Shown: positions 1 to 9,021, counted from the stretch's first letter. The stretch is 64,000 bases of DNA from Clostridiales bacterium (GCA_017510605.1 JAFWMQ010000005.1:168928-232927); one strand, 5' to 3'. Program-made: numbers and translations. The notes: generated by a model not told the origin, from the sequence alone.

Positions 1-981
1 TTCACTGACAATGAGTACATCGATGCCGGTGCGTCGCTCATCGACAATGCCGCCGAAGTATGGGCTCTTGTTGACATGATGGTCAAGGTAAAGGAACCCC
101 TGCCGGAAGAATATCCGCTCTTCAAAGAAGGGCTCATCCTCTACACATATCTCCATCTTGCAGCAGACAAAGAGCAGACTGAAGCTCTTCTCGCAGGCAA
201 GGTAAAAGCAGTTGCTTATGAGACACTTCAGGAGAAAGACGGCTCTTTGCCGTGCCTTGCTCCTATGTCCCAGATTGCAGGACGTCTCTCCATTCAGGAA
301 GGCGCCAAGTATCTCGAAAAGAAGTTCGGAGGCGAAGGAATCCTCCTTGCAGGCGTTCCCGGTACACCTAAGGCAAACGTTGTCATCCTTGGCGGCGGTA
401 CGGTCGGTATGAATGCGTGCAAGATCGCAGTCGGCATGGGCGCAAACGTTACGATCCTCGATGTAAATCTTAAGAGACTTGAAGAACTCGACAACAGGTT
501 CGGTTCACATATCCAGACTCTCGTTTCCAACGATTCAAATGTTGAAAGAGCAGTTAAGGATGCAGACCTCGTTATCGGTTCAGTCCTTATTCCGGGCGGT
601 TCCACACCTAAGCTCTTCAAGCGTAAGTATCTGCCTGAGATGAAGGCCGGTGCTGTATTTGTTGACGTAGCTATCGACCAGGGCGGATGCGGTGAATCTT
701 CACACGTTACGACACATGATGATCCTGTTTATGTTGAGGAAGGTGTTGTTCATTACTGCGTAGGCAATATGCCGGGTTCCGTTCCGAGAACATCCACAAT
801 TGCTCTTACAAATGCAACACTCCGTTATGGTCTTGAGATCGCAAAGTCAGGTCTTGAGGATGCATGCAAGGCTAATCCTGTCATTGCAACCGGCGTTAAC
901 TGCTACGATGGCAAGATCGTTAATAAGAATGTAGCTCTCGCTCTCGGTTACGAATGTGCTGACCTTTGCGGAATGATCTGA
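1..981 (+). CDS. ald: Alanine dehydrogenase, 5' end cut by window
   Basis: Catalyses the reversible NAD-dependent deamination of L-alanine to pyruvate and ammonia in the cytoplasm. The reading frame is open from the first base, so the beginning lies outside the window; 326 residues are visible of about 370 expected. Both family catalytic residues are present: the lysine in VKVKEPLPEEYP (near base 85) and the histidine in YLHLAAD (near base 157). The Rossmann nucleotide-binding loop ILGGGTVGMNA follows near base 390, and the family segment GNMPGSVPRTST is near base 765. The stop TGA is two bases before the adenine deaminase ATG, so the two genes are probably co-transcribed. The product is clear from these motifs. 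Confidence 0.95.
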   Translation, partial: FTDNEYIDAGASLIDNAAEVWALVDMMVKVKEPLPEEYPLFKEGLILYTYLHLAADKEQTEALLAGKVKAVAYETLQEKDGSLPCLAPMSQIAGRLSIQEGAKYLEKKFGGEGILLAGVPGTPKANVVILGGGTVGMNACKIAVGMGANVTILDVNLKRLEELDNRFGSHIQTLVSNDSNVERAVKDADLVIGSVLIPGGSTPKLFKRKYLPEMKAGAVFVDVAIDQGGCGESSHVTTHDDPVYVEEGVVHYCVGNMPGSVPRTSTIALTNATLRYGLEIAKSGLEDACKANPVIATGVNCYDGKIVNKNVALALGYECADLCGMI

Positions 982-983
982 GC

Positions 984-2711
984 ATGGTAAAGAACATTAC
1001 TGACGATCAGCTTAAGGCTTTGATATCTTCTGCACGGGGTGAAGTGAAAGCTGACCTCGTGCTTAAGAACGCTAAGGTCATGAATGTTTTTACGGGCGAT
1101 ATCGAGGAAGGCGATGTTGCTGTTACTGACGGATATATCGTCGGTATCGGTGAATATGAGGGTAAAGAAGAGATCGATATCGGAGGCAGTGTCGTCTGCC
1201 CCGGCCTTATTGATTCTCACATTCACATTGAGAGTTCCATGACGGCTCCCGCAGAATTCGCGAAAGCGGTCATTCCGCACGGAACTGTCGCTGTCGTTAC
1301 TGATCCTCATGAGATCGCAAATGTGGCAGGTGAAGTCGGTATCTCTTTTATGCTTGAGAGTTCCAAAGATCTTCCTTTGGATGTTTTCTTCATGCTTCCG
1401 TCATGTGTGCCGGCGACACCTCTCGATGAAGCCGGAGCAGTGCTTGATGCGGATTCTCTTGCACATTTTTACAGTGAGGAAAGAGTCCTCGGTCTGGCTG
1501 AACTTATGAATTCCTACGGCACAGTAAGAGGTGACGGCGAAATAATCAGAAAGATACAGGGCGCGGATTCTCACGGCAGAAATATAGACGGTCATGCACC
1601 AATGCTGTCAGGCAGGGAACTTAATGCTTATATTGCTGCGGGAGTCAGATCGGATCACGAGTGTTCTGTTTTCGAAGAGGCGGAAGAAAAGCTCAGGCGC
1701 GGCCAGTGGATCATGATCCGTGAGGGTACGGCTGCCCAGAATCTTGAGCCGCTCCTGCCGTTATTTGATGACAGGTATTGTGACCGGTGTCTTCTCGTTA
1801 CAGATGATAAGCATGCCGGTGATCTCATCAGCAAGGGGCACATCGACTACATAATAAGGAAGGCGATAAAAGCCGGTAAGAGTCCATATAACAGCATCAA
1901 GATGGCGACAATAAATGCCGCAGCTTATTTCGGTCTTAAGGACAGGGGCGCAGTGGCACCCGGATATGTTGCCGACATGATAGTCGTATCCGATCTTGAG
2001 AATTTCGAAGTCGCGAAAGTATTTAAGAACGGCAGGCTGATATCCGAGAACGGAAAGCTGACCGCAGAAGTAAAAAAGCCTGCGATCGATGAGGGAAAAT
2101 ACTGGAGAGTTCTCCACAGCTTCAATATGAGTGAGATAAAGCCTGAAGCTTTTAAAGTAAGTGTTGAGGGCAGTAAGAAGCGCGTCATAAAACTTATTCC
2201 CGGAGAGATACTTACGGATGAAGAAATAGTTGATTCTTCAAATACTGAAGACATCAATAAGATCGCCGTAATTGAACGGCATAAGAATACAGGCCACATC
2301 GGCACCGGTTTCGTAACGGGCTATGGTCTTAAGAAGGGCGCCGTCGCGTCGAGTATCGCTCATGATTCGCATAATCTTATTGTGGTCGGAACGAATGACG
2401 AAGACATGGCTCTGGCAGCAAACGCCGTTCGTGAAAACGAAGGCGGTCTGGCGATAGCATGTGACGGTAAAGTTCTCGGTTCTTTGGCTCTTCCGATCGG
2501 AGGGCTCATGTGTGATCTGGATGTCAGTGAGATCGAAGAGAAACTGAGTGCGATGAAAGAGCAGGCAAGGCTTCTCGGTGTTCCTGAAGGCATCGATCCG
2601 TTCATGACACTTGCGTTCACCGCACTGCCGGTAATCCCCAAACTCAGGATACTGACAAAGGGCGTTGTCGATGTCGGAACACAGAGCTATGTGCCGGTAT
2701 TGTTTGATTAA
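984..2711 (+). CDS. ade: Adenine deaminase
   Basis: Converts adenine to hypoxanthine and ammonia in purine salvage. The 575-residue protein starts with the typical region ADLVLKNAKVMNVFTGDI. It then shows the amidohydrolase metal-binding HIHIESSM motif, the Ade-specific VTDPHEIANVAG, then GHAP and SDHE, and ends with the Ade C-terminal domain (GTNDEDMALAANAV, DPFMTLAFTALPVIPKLRIL). I chose the ATG at 984, just after the alanine dehydrogenase stop; a TTG at 966 overlapping that gene is possible but less likely. A strong terminator follows. The remains of a purine permease lie just downstream on the other strand, which fits a former purine-uptake and deamination pair. Confidence 0.96.
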   Translation: MVKNITDDQLKALISSARGEVKADLVLKNAKVMNVFTGDIEEGDVAVTDGYIVGIGEYEGKEEIDIGGSVVCPGLIDSHIHIESSMTAPAEFAKAVIPHGTVAVVTDPHEIANVAGEVGISFMLESSKDLPLDVFFMLPSCVPATPLDEAGAVLDADSLAHFYSEERVLGLAELMNSYGTVRGDGEIIRKIQGADSHGRNIDGHAPMLSGRELNAYIAAGVRSDHECSVFEEAEEKLRRGQWIMIREGTAAQNLEPLLPLFDDRYCDRCLLVTDDKHAGDLISKGHIDYIIRKAIKAGKSPYNSIKMATINAAAYFGLKDRGAVAPGYVADMIVVSDLENFEVAKVFKNGRLISENGKLTAEVKKPAIDEGKYWRVLHSFNMSEIKPEAFKVSVEGSKKRVIKLIPGEILTDEEIVDSSNTEDINKIAVIERHKNTGHIGTGFVTGYGLKKGAVASSIAHDSHNLIVVGTNDEDMALAANAVRENEGGLAIACDGKVLGSLALPIGGLMCDLDVSEIEEKLSAMKEQARLLGVPEGIDPFMTLAFTALPVIPKLRILTKGVVDVGTQSYVPVLFD

Positions 2712-2729
2712 GATTGCAAGTACAGTTAT

Positions 2730-2763
2730 AAAAGGCGGCCGGAATTCCGACCGCCTTTTTTGT
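2730..2763 (+). terminator. Intrinsic terminator after ade
   Basis: A hairpin with arms AAAGGCGG.CGGAA and TTCCG.CCGCCTTT (one mismatch) is followed by a run of T. It lies 18 bases after the ade stop and would also work for the permease relic on the opposite strand. Confidence 0.85.
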
Positions 2764-2775
2764 CTTTGTTTTATA

Positions 2776-3103
2776 TCAGACCGCAACGAAGAACTTGATG
2801 AGGAAGATCACTGACAGGATGTATGTCAGTATGGATACTTCCCTGAATTTGCCTGTAAATACTTTGAGAAGCGTGTAGCTGATGAGGGCCAGGCCGATCG
2901 CATGTCCGATGGCGCCGCGAAAATGCAGAGCAGGAACATGACAGCCGTAACGGCCGCGGTAAGGCCCGTTCTTCCGCCGGCTTCAACACCCGAAGCGGAT
3001 TCAGCGCAATGATATATGCCATTGTCATGAAGGTCGTGATCCCGGCAATTACTTCTGTGCGTACAGTCGTACCGTTCTCTTTCAAATGGAAGATCTTATC
3101 CAT
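2776..3103 (-). pseudogene. NCS2 purine permease remnant with two internal deletions
   Basis: Read on the minus strand, three pieces of an NCS2 (PbuG/AzgA-type) purine permease are joined out of frame. First comes the intact N-terminus MDKIFHLKENGTTVRTEVIAGITTFMTMAYIIALNP. Then, in a second frame, comes ESASGVEAGGRTGLTAAVTAVM, which belongs well inside the family protein. Last, in a third frame, is the C-terminal helix region GHAIGLALISYTLLKVFTGKF...LIKFFVAV ending at a TGA at 2776-2778. Full members have roughly 430-480 residues; about 110 codons remain. The pieces keep their natural order, which points to internal deletions rather than rearrangement. It may be a real decayed gene or an assembly collapse. 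It cannot make a working transporter as written. Confidence 0.8.
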
Positions 3104-3236
3104 GAGAGCACCCTCAAAATTATTTGAAATACAATCAGATATTAATGTAAGAATGCATACAATTCTATTTCGAAAATGTTAAAATGTGCACCAGGGGTTT
3201 AATCCATTTTAAATCAAATATGAGGAGAACAAGTTT

Positions 3237-3683
3237 ATGTTAGAGATTTTCGGACTTATCATGCTTTGCAAAGCAAACAAGAAGAATGCATTGGCAAGAG
3301 GAAAAAAACCGGGCGGATTTATCGCGCTTACCATTATTTTGTGGGTCGGACTTGAGCTCCTCGGATTTTTCATCGGAACACTTTCAGAAATTGAATACGG
3401 ATATTTTATTTTCGGATACGGCTTCGCAGGCATAGGTGCTCTTATCTCATTCCTTTGCGCAAAATTCGGTCCCAAGGGCGACTACGTTGACCCCAAAGCC
3501 CAGCAGACAATGGATGCAAATGCACCGGTAATCGGCGACTACAATGTTCCTGTAGATGATTCTGCTTATGCACCTGCTCAGCCTGCTGCACCTGTTCAGC
3601 AGCAGAAGTTCTGCAACAGCTGCGGTTCACCGGTTCCGGACGGATGCAAATACTGCGATAAGTGCGGTGCGCCTGTAGTCTGA
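3237..3683 (+). CDS. Small membrane protein with C-terminal zinc ribbon
   Basis: 148 residues. Two hydrophobic segments (about residues 26-46 and 52-76) are followed by a polar, proline- and alanine-rich linker. The protein ends with a short zinc ribbon of the form CNSCG...CKYCDKCGAPV carrying two CxxC pairs. Proteins of this layout are common in Clostridia and have no settled function. The ATG at 3237 has a ribosome-binding site (GAGGAG) 8-13 bases upstream. Its stop codon directly abuts the stop codon of the converging gene at 3684. Role unknown. Confidence 0.8.
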   Translation: MLEIFGLIMLCKANKKNALARGKKPGGFIALTIILWVGLELLGFFIGTLSEIEYGYFIFGYGFAGIGALISFLCAKFGPKGDYVDPKAQQTMDANAPVIGDYNVPVDDSAYAPAQPAAPVQQQKFCNSCGSPVPDGCKYCDKCGAPVV

Positions 3684-4064
3684 TCAAACTTGTTTTTTCC
3701 GCTTTGTGATCAGGAATTCTGTCAGATAACATGGCAGGATTCCTATCAGATAGCACGCCAGATCTGTGAGAGAAAAACCGGTTCCGATGATGATCCTCAG
3801 GACTTCATTTGTGATGCCGAAGCGGTCGCAGAATCCCCATAACTGAAGGAATTCGACAGCGAACGCGAAAACCAGTATCACCGACGGAATAATGAACCAG
3901 AGTATTTGTTTATTCGGAATTACGGTTCTCACGATCGTGTAAAGAAGTATAACGACAAGAACGTCGCCCAGATAGATCCTTACCCAGCCGTGGGCAAATA
4001 AAGCGATGAGGACCTCTATTCCGAGCAACAGGACTGTTATCAATCCGAATATCAGACGTCTCAA
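3684..4064 (-). CDS. DUF2809-type membrane protein
   Basis: 126 residues, mostly four hydrophobic helices. Features matching the DUF2809 family are RIYLGDVLVVILLYTIVR near residue 29, FAVEFLQLWG near residue 68 and GTGFSLTDLACYLIG near residue 94. The function of this family is not established. The start appears to be TTG at 4062-4064 with GAAGGTGG six bases upstream. The gene converges with the zinc-ribbon protein gene with no bases between the stops. Confidence 0.75.
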   Translation of the reverse strand: MRRLIFGLITVLLLGIEVLIALFAHGWVRIYLGDVLVVILLYTIVRTVIPNKQILWFIIPSVILVFAFAVEFLQLWGFCDRFGITNEVLRIIIGTGFSLTDLACYLIGILPCYLTEFLITKRKKQV

Positions 4065-4187
4065 ATCAAACCACCTTCAAAGCGAACTTTTTTCGAGAAC
4101 ACTATTATACAACGAATGATATTGCCTTCCCGTCAATTAAGGTATAATTACTGTGTTGGCTTTTGGAAAACGATCATAATATGGGGT

Positions 4188-4772
4188 ATGACCATGGAAA
4201 AAAGAACAATCGCAGCAGCATTGGCAGTTTGTACTGTGCTTTCCGCGACTGCCTGCAGCAGCCGTCCCAGGGCCACTGTCATTCAGACGATGGAGACTTT
4301 TTCATCCTCACAGGAAAGCAGCTTGACAGAAACTTCTGAAGCAACTACTGCTGAAAGCGCAATATTGGAAACCGTGCTCTTAAAAGGTTCCGGTGATGAC
4401 ACATATTCGTTTACTTTCGACAGCGAGATGATCACATATTCAGGACAGGGAGGTAATTTCTTCCTTGTAGGAAGCAGCCCTACGGAATGCTATCTCCACA
4501 TTATGGTCCAGAGTGGTGATACGACATATGAGGATACCTTTGAATCAGCCGCAGGCAGGATCGTTGAAGAATATACGCTTCCTTCGGGAAGAAGGGCATT
4601 CTGTTATAAGACCAGCGAGGCAAATACTCTTCATGTGATCATAGATGCCAAAGATCTTGTAACTACCGGCAACTGCCTGGTCAAGATCTCCATAGGTTCA
4701 GCTGACGCGTGGCCTTATTCGCAGTCCAAGATAGCGGACATGGTTGATAACGGATTCTATTTGGAAAAATAA
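4188..4772 (+). CDS. Putative lipoprotein of unknown function
   Basis: About 194 residues. The N-terminus MTMEKRTIAAALAVCTVLSA is a signal peptide followed by the lipobox LSATAC, so the mature protein should be a lipid-anchored exported protein starting at that cysteine. A serine/threonine-rich linker (SSSQESSLTETSEATTAES) follows, then a globular part with no motif I recognise. Starts at 4188 (MTMEK) or 4194 (MEK) are equally likely; the frame is open further upstream but lacks a signal peptide there. A TATAAT-like sequence lies at 4143-4148. A strong terminator follows. Confidence 0.75.
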   Translation: MTMEKRTIAAALAVCTVLSATACSSRPRATVIQTMETFSSSQESSLTETSEATTAESAILETVLLKGSGDDTYSFTFDSEMITYSGQGGNFFLVGSSPTECYLHIMVQSGDTTYEDTFESAAGRIVEEYTLPSGRRAFCYKTSEANTLHVIIDAKDLVTTGNCLVKISIGSADAWPYSQSKIADMVDNGFYLEK

Positions 4773-4792
4773 GTGTGTTTTTACTTGAAAAA

Positions 4793-4822
4793 CTAAGGGG
4801 TGTCCTCCGGGACACCCCTTAG
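4793..4822. terminator. Strong bidirectional terminator hairpin
   Basis: A perfect 13-bp stem (CTAAGGGGTGTCC paired with GGACACCCCTTAG) with a TCCG tetraloop lies between the converging lipoprotein and hsp20 genes, so it can end transcription from both sides. Confidence 0.8.
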
Positions 4823-4841
4823 TAATTGTTCCTTATCTTCA

Positions 4842-5288
4842 TTAGCCTTCAATAGCTATAGTGTTGTTTGCGGGCGGAAGAGTCTCTAATTCTTTCTTCG
4901 GGATGCTCAGTTTAAGAACACCGTTCTCGAATTTAGCCTTAACGTCTTCGACCTTTACCTGGTCACCGACATAGAAACTACGCTGCATGCTTCCGGCATA
5001 TCTTTCCTGACGTATGATCTTGCCGTGATGTTTCTTCTCGGTCTCCTGATCCTTGCTTGCACTGATGGTCATATAACCGTCTTCAAGCTTGACGTTGATC
5101 TGGTCTTTCTTAAATCCCGGAAGATCCATTTCCATCTCAAAATCCGTGTCAGTCTCGTGAACATCGGTCTTCATCAGATTGCGTGCATTTTTCCCGTAAA
5201 GCTGCTTATCGATATTAGCCAGCTCATGTGCAGGGAAACCCCAAAACTCGTCGAACAAATCTTCTCCAAACAAACCGGACATCAACAT
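4842..5288 (-). CDS. Hsp20-family small heat-shock protein
   Basis: 148-residue ATP-independent holdase chaperone. The alpha-crystallin domain runs from about residue 40 (TDVHETDTDFEMEMDLPGFKKDQINVKLEDG) to residue 135. It includes GSMQRSFYVGD and the typical strand FENGVLKLSIPKKE. The start is taken as the ATG at 5288, nine bases after AAGGAG; the frame also contains an ATG directly touching the ribosome-binding site, which is less suitable. A CIRCE element and sigma-A promoter lie about 85-125 bases upstream, so HrcA should repress it until heat stress. Confidence 0.95.
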   Translation of the reverse strand: MLMSGLFGEDLFDEFWGFPAHELANIDKQLYGKNARNLMKTDVHETDTDFEMEMDLPGFKKDQINVKLEDGYMTISASKDQETEKKHHGKIIRQERYAGSMQRSFYVGDQVKVEDVKAKFENGVLKLSIPKKELETLPPANNTIAIEG

Positions 5289-5372
5289 AATAATCATCTC
5301 CTTTGATCGTTGTTATCCGAGCATTAGAGCGGAGGTCTGATCTATCGATCTTCGTTCCTTTGTTCCGACTGA

Positions 5373-5400
5373 ATTATAGTCCCTTGATTAGCACTGTCAA
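5373..5400 (-). promoter_or_regulatory. Sigma-A promoter of hsp20
   Basis: On the minus strand a consensus -35 TTGACA (5395-5400) and a consensus -10 TATAAT (5373-5378) are separated by 16 bases, upstream of the hsp20 start at 5288. The -35 box lies inside the CIRCE palindrome. Confidence 0.85.
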
Positions 5401-5414
5401 GGTGAGAGTGCTAA
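5388..5414. promoter_or_regulatory. CIRCE operator (HrcA site)
   Basis: TTAGCACTG, nine bases, GAGTGCTAA. This matches the CIRCE consensus TTAGCACTC-N9-GAGTGCTAA with one mismatch. It covers the -35 box of the hsp20 promoter, so HrcA binding would block RNA polymerase. Confidence 0.93.
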
Positions 5415-5504
5415 TTCAAAATCGAACAAAAACGGGCCTTGGATTTGTGCAGTTTTTAAGCCGCCGCATTTTCGGGACGGGACTATAATATCGGGGGTTG
5501 CCGA

Positions 5505-6056
5505 TTATTTCAGAGCCATTCCGTCACTGAATGCATTTCCGACTTTCTCTCCAAGCGCAATGTAAGCATTATTGCACGGATCAAAAGTGATCGGCTTCAG
5601 CTTTTTGGGATCGATCTTGCCGTCGGTGACAACACTCTCATCCGCGGAAACATTTACGATCTCACCGATAAGAATACCGTCTTCAAAACTCTTAACCTTG
5701 CATTCGAGTGCCATAGGAAGTTCATCGATCAGAGGCGCATCGACGAAGGAACTTTTTGTCGCGTGAAAACCCGCTTTTGCAAACTTGTCTGGAACTTTGT
5801 CTGCAGATTCGATGCCGACATAATCGCATGCAGCCACCTGATCTTCCGTAGCCATGCTGACTGTGAAAGCGCCGCGGACCGCCAGGTTCTTCGTAGTCTT
5901 GTGGACGCCGAGACTGATGGTTATCTCTTTGAAATCTGTTGTGATTCCCCATGCCGCATTCATGGCATCCGGTACACCGTTCTCATCGTATGTTCCGATG
6001 ATAAGGACCGGTTGCGGAAACATTATCGGGTGTGCTCCAAAATCAATTCTGCTCAT
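5505..6056 (-). CDS. Flavin reductase family protein
   Basis: 183 residues with the flavin reductase-like FMN-binding split-barrel fold. The family pattern is seen in PQPVLIIGTYDENGVPDAMNAAWG (about residue 14 on), ISLGVHKTTKNLAVRGAFTVSMA (residues 48-70) and the YVGIESADKVPDKF segment near residue 79. Such proteins bind FMN and reduce flavins or other small molecules with NAD(P)H; the substrate cannot be told. The ATG has CGGAGG seven bases upstream. It stands alone between the hsp20 promoter region and galT. Confidence 0.85.
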   Translation of the reverse strand: MSRIDFGAHPIMFPQPVLIIGTYDENGVPDAMNAAWGITTDFKEITISLGVHKTTKNLAVRGAFTVSMATEDQVAACDYVGIESADKVPDKFAKAGFHATKSSFVDAPLIDELPMALECKVKSFEDGILIGEIVNVSADESVVTDGKIDPKKLKPITFDPCNNAYIALGEKVGNAFSDGMALK

Positions 6057-6145
6057 GGTTTTTACCTCCGTGCGGAAAAACTTATAAGCTGATTATATAA
6101 TGCCTGGCAAGTTTAGTGTATTTTTCCGAGTTTTTAGTTCCGAAA

Positions 6146-6214
6146 AGTCGGAAGAAAAGTCGGATTTTGAGAATTCCGACTTATCGTCCGACTTTTTGAC
6201 TTGTTTCAGTCGGA
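6146..6214. repeat. Cluster of AGTCGGA repeats downstream of galT
   Basis: Five copies of AGTCGGA or its complement lie at 6146-6152, 6158-6164, 6175-6181, 6187-6193 and 6208-6214. The first two and the next two can pair into hairpins of AAAAGTCGGA/TCCGACTTTT. Because galT reads leftward into this spot, it probably acts as the galT terminator. The same core (GTCGGAA) recurs near 31.7-31.9 kb. Confidence 0.55.
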
Positions 6215-6240
6215 ATTTCGGTTGGAGTGTAAGCAAAGTT

Positions 6241-7701
6241 TCAGATGGAGATCGTCTCCACGAACCTCATGAACGCATCAGTATCCTTATAGACACCGGC
6301 GCATTCCAGGATCTCTGAGAAGGCGATTCCGACTTCTTCTTTGATAATGTCGAGCGTGTCTTTCTCACCCACACGCGGGATGATCTTCTCGGCTGCCCAG
6401 GCTGCGTGTGAGGAACCGGAAAAATCAGCGCCGGCATCGATCGCTTCCGCAAGATCAGCCAGTTCTTTCTTTAGTCTTGCCGGCAGGATGGCGAGGCCCA
6501 TGACTTCGATCAGACCGATGTTCTCTTTCTTGAGATGATGGTATTCCCGGTGCGGGTGGTAAACTCCGAGCGGGAATTCATCGGTCGTGATGTTGTTGCG
6601 GAGCACAAGCTCGAGCTCGAGATCACCCTCTTTATTTTTCCTTGCAATAGGCGTGATAGTGTTGTGAGGCACACCGTCTGTCTCTGCAAAAATAAAAGCA
6701 TCTTCGTCCGTGTAATCTCTCCATTTTGCAAGGATCCTGTCAGCCAGATCCGCGATCCTGACGGCATCTTTTCCGGTCAGTCTTATTACGGACATCGGCC
6801 AGTTGACGATGCCTGCGGTAATGTCTTCGAAGCCGGGGACTGTGAATGTGTTTAAGTATCCTGCGCGCGCCATGGGGAAGGTGTATGAGCCGCCCTGGAA
6901 ATGGTCATGCGAGAGGATGGATCCGCCAACGATGGGGAGGTCTGCGTTAGAGCCTGCAGTGTAGTGGGGGAACTGATTAACGAACGATAAAAGCTTTACG
7001 AATGTCGAGCGGTTGATCACCATCGGGATGTGTTCTTTGTTGAGGATGATGCAGTGCTCGTTGTAGTAGACGTAAGGTGAATACTGAAGGAAATAGGGAT
7101 CGCCGTCAAGTTCGACCGGGATGATCCTGTGGTTTTGTCTTGCAGGGTGTGAGAGTGTTCCGGCGTAGCCTTCATTCTCAACACAAAGGAGACACTTCGG
7201 ATAGGATGTTGACTTCGCTTTGCCTGCAGCCGCGATGTCTCTCGGATCTTTCTCTGGTTTGCTGAGATTGATCGTGATATCCATCTCTCCGTATTTTGTC
7301 GAAGTCGTCCACTTTATGTCTTTTGCAATTCTGTCTGTTCTTATGTAATTTGTCTTTTTCGAAAAGTCATAGTACCAGTCAGTCGCCTTTTTGGAAGACT
7401 CGGATCTAAGTTTCCCGAACATGCTGATAACGCATGAAGGCGGAGGTGTAAGTACACCCATAAGTTTGGTATCGAAAAGATCTTTCTGCGCATTCGTAAG
7501 ATCACCCTGAAGGTTCAGGAAGTCTTCAAGTATGAGATGGAGTTCGCGCGGAATTATCTCTTCTTCAGGTGCGGTATATTCATCCAGTCCGAGGATCTCT
7601 ATGAGCCTGTTTATCGTAAAGACTTTGTCGGCTTCATTCACAAGGCCGTTCTGCACACCGTAGTTTACGAGTTCTGTTATGAGATAGTTATAGTCAGTCA
7701 T
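6241..7701 (-). CDS. galT: UDP-glucose-hexose-1-phosphate uridylyltransferase (class II)
   Basis: 486-residue Leloir-pathway enzyme that exchanges UMP between UDP-glucose and galactose-1-phosphate. It is the long, Firmicutes class II GalT: an N-terminal LITELVNYGVQNGLV region, the catalytic-centre region SHDHFQGGSYTFPMARAG near residue 267 and EYHHLKKENIGLIEVMGLAILP near residue 393. Class II enzymes lack the zinc sites of the E. coli type. The start has CGGAG upstream. It lies 11 bases after galK in the same operon; the AGTCGGA hairpins follow its stop. Confidence 0.96.
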   Translation of the reverse strand: MTDYNYLITELVNYGVQNGLVNEADKVFTINRLIEILGLDEYTAPEEEIIPRELHLILEDFLNLQGDLTNAQKDLFDTKLMGVLTPPPSCVISMFGKLRSESSKKATDWYYDFSKKTNYIRTDRIAKDIKWTTSTKYGEMDITINLSKPEKDPRDIAAAGKAKSTSYPKCLLCVENEGYAGTLSHPARQNHRIIPVELDGDPYFLQYSPYVYYNEHCIILNKEHIPMVINRSTFVKLLSFVNQFPHYTAGSNADLPIVGGSILSHDHFQGGSYTFPMARAGYLNTFTVPGFEDITAGIVNWPMSVIRLTGKDAVRIADLADRILAKWRDYTDEDAFIFAETDGVPHNTITPIARKNKEGDLELELVLRNNITTDEFPLGVYHPHREYHHLKKENIGLIEVMGLAILPARLKKELADLAEAIDAGADFSGSSHAAWAAEKIIPRVGEKDTLDIIKEEVGIAFSEILECAGVYKDTDAFMRFVETISI

Positions 7702-7712
7702 GAGGCACTCCG

Positions 7713-8948
7713 TTACAGTACTTTGATACCGCCGTATTTTCTGATCTTAAGTATCCGGCATGAGCCTTCGCCGAAGATCTTGTCCATTGTTTCTTTGTAG
7801 TGATCAGTATTCTCATTCTTTACAAAAGCCTGGATGGTTCCGGCGAATCCGCCGCCGTGAACACGCGAGCATTCTTCATCGGTCAGCACAGCATCGGAAA
7901 CTGCCAGAGCAACTGATACATTCTGGTTCTCCACATCCGAAGAAGTATAGACATTCTGCAGATACTTGAATGAAGAATTACCTGATGATCTCACGGTCTT
8001 CAGGAATGACTGAAGGTCATTATTTTTCAGAGCACTGACGCCTTTGCTGACGCGTGCATTTTCTTCAACGAAATGAATGGCTCTGAGCACTGCTCTGTCA
8101 CCGGCACCGGCGCGCAGTTCAGTTATGTTGTTAAGGATCTCTTCAAGCGAGACAGGTCTTAATACATCGTGTCCCAGAAGCTCTGCGATCTTCTTCATCT
8201 CTGAAGGAACAGCTGCGTATTCGTGAGTTAGATCGCTGTGGGAACCTTTGGTATCCGTGATGCAGAGACTGTAACCTGTCTTTGTAAAATCAAAACCGAT
8301 TTTCTCTATAACAGGGCTTGACGGATCTTCAAAATCGATATGGACCATGTTTCCGACAGAGCATGCCATCTGGTCCATGAGACCGCACGGCTTGCCGAAG
8401 AATTCATTCTCTGCTTTCTGTCCTGCTTTTGCGATGGTAACGGGATCGATGGACATGTCATTAAAAAGACCTGATACGATAGTTCCTATAAGAGTCTCAA
8501 AAGCAGCAGATGAGGAGAGACCCGCGCCGATCAGAACATCGCTGGTGATATATGCGTCAAATCCGCCGGCCTTATATCCTTCATCTTTCAGCGTGCGGAT
8601 AACGCCTTTGATCAGTGCGCCGGTAGTGCCGGATTCTTCCGCATTTTTAGCAAGGTCAGTAATGGTGATAAGAGGGGCATCGCCTGAAACGATACGGACG
8701 GTATTTCCGGAAGTCTTTTTTACGACCGCAATTGCGTCAAGGTTGATCGATGCGGCAAGAACTTCGCCGTGCTGGTGGTCCGTGTGATTGCCGAGTATCT
8801 CCGTTCTTCCCGGAGCCGAATATATCTCCAGGCCTTCTTTTGTTCCGAAGTTCTTTGCGAATTCATCTATGGCAGCCTCGTATCTTGAGAGCTGCTTATC
8901 TGCACAGTCAGAATATATATCTTTAAAATCTATAACGGAAAGGTCCAT
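7713..8948 (-). CDS. galK: Galactokinase
   Basis: 411-residue GHMP kinase that phosphorylates galactose at C1 with ATP. The galactokinase signature GRTEILGNHTDHQHG is near residue 47 and the GHMP ATP-binding loop LIGAGLSSSAAFE near residue 138. The catalytic aspartate region CGLMDQMAC is near residue 186 and the C-terminal motif GGGFAGT near residue 366. The ATG at 8948 follows AAAGGAGG by seven bases. It is the first gene of a galK-galT operon and is divergent from the TetR gene, with two palindromes in between. Confidence 0.97.
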   Translation of the reverse strand: MDLSVIDFKDIYSDCADKQLSRYEAAIDEFAKNFGTKEGLEIYSAPGRTEILGNHTDHQHGEVLAASINLDAIAVVKKTSGNTVRIVSGDAPLITITDLAKNAEESGTTGALIKGVIRTLKDEGYKAGGFDAYITSDVLIGAGLSSSAAFETLIGTIVSGLFNDMSIDPVTIAKAGQKAENEFFGKPCGLMDQMACSVGNMVHIDFEDPSSPVIEKIGFDFTKTGYSLCITDTKGSHSDLTHEYAAVPSEMKKIAELLGHDVLRPVSLEEILNNITELRAGAGDRAVLRAIHFVEENARVSKGVSALKNNDLQSFLKTVRSSGNSSFKYLQNVYTSSDVENQNVSVALAVSDAVLTDEECSRVHGGGFAGTIQAFVKNENTDHYKETMDKIFGEGSCRILKIRKYGGIKVL

Positions 8949-9021
8949 GGCTGATCCTCCTTTTGTATTAATGATACCTTCCAAAAATCAAAAAGGCATA
9001 TGCGCAGAACGCACAAACGAT

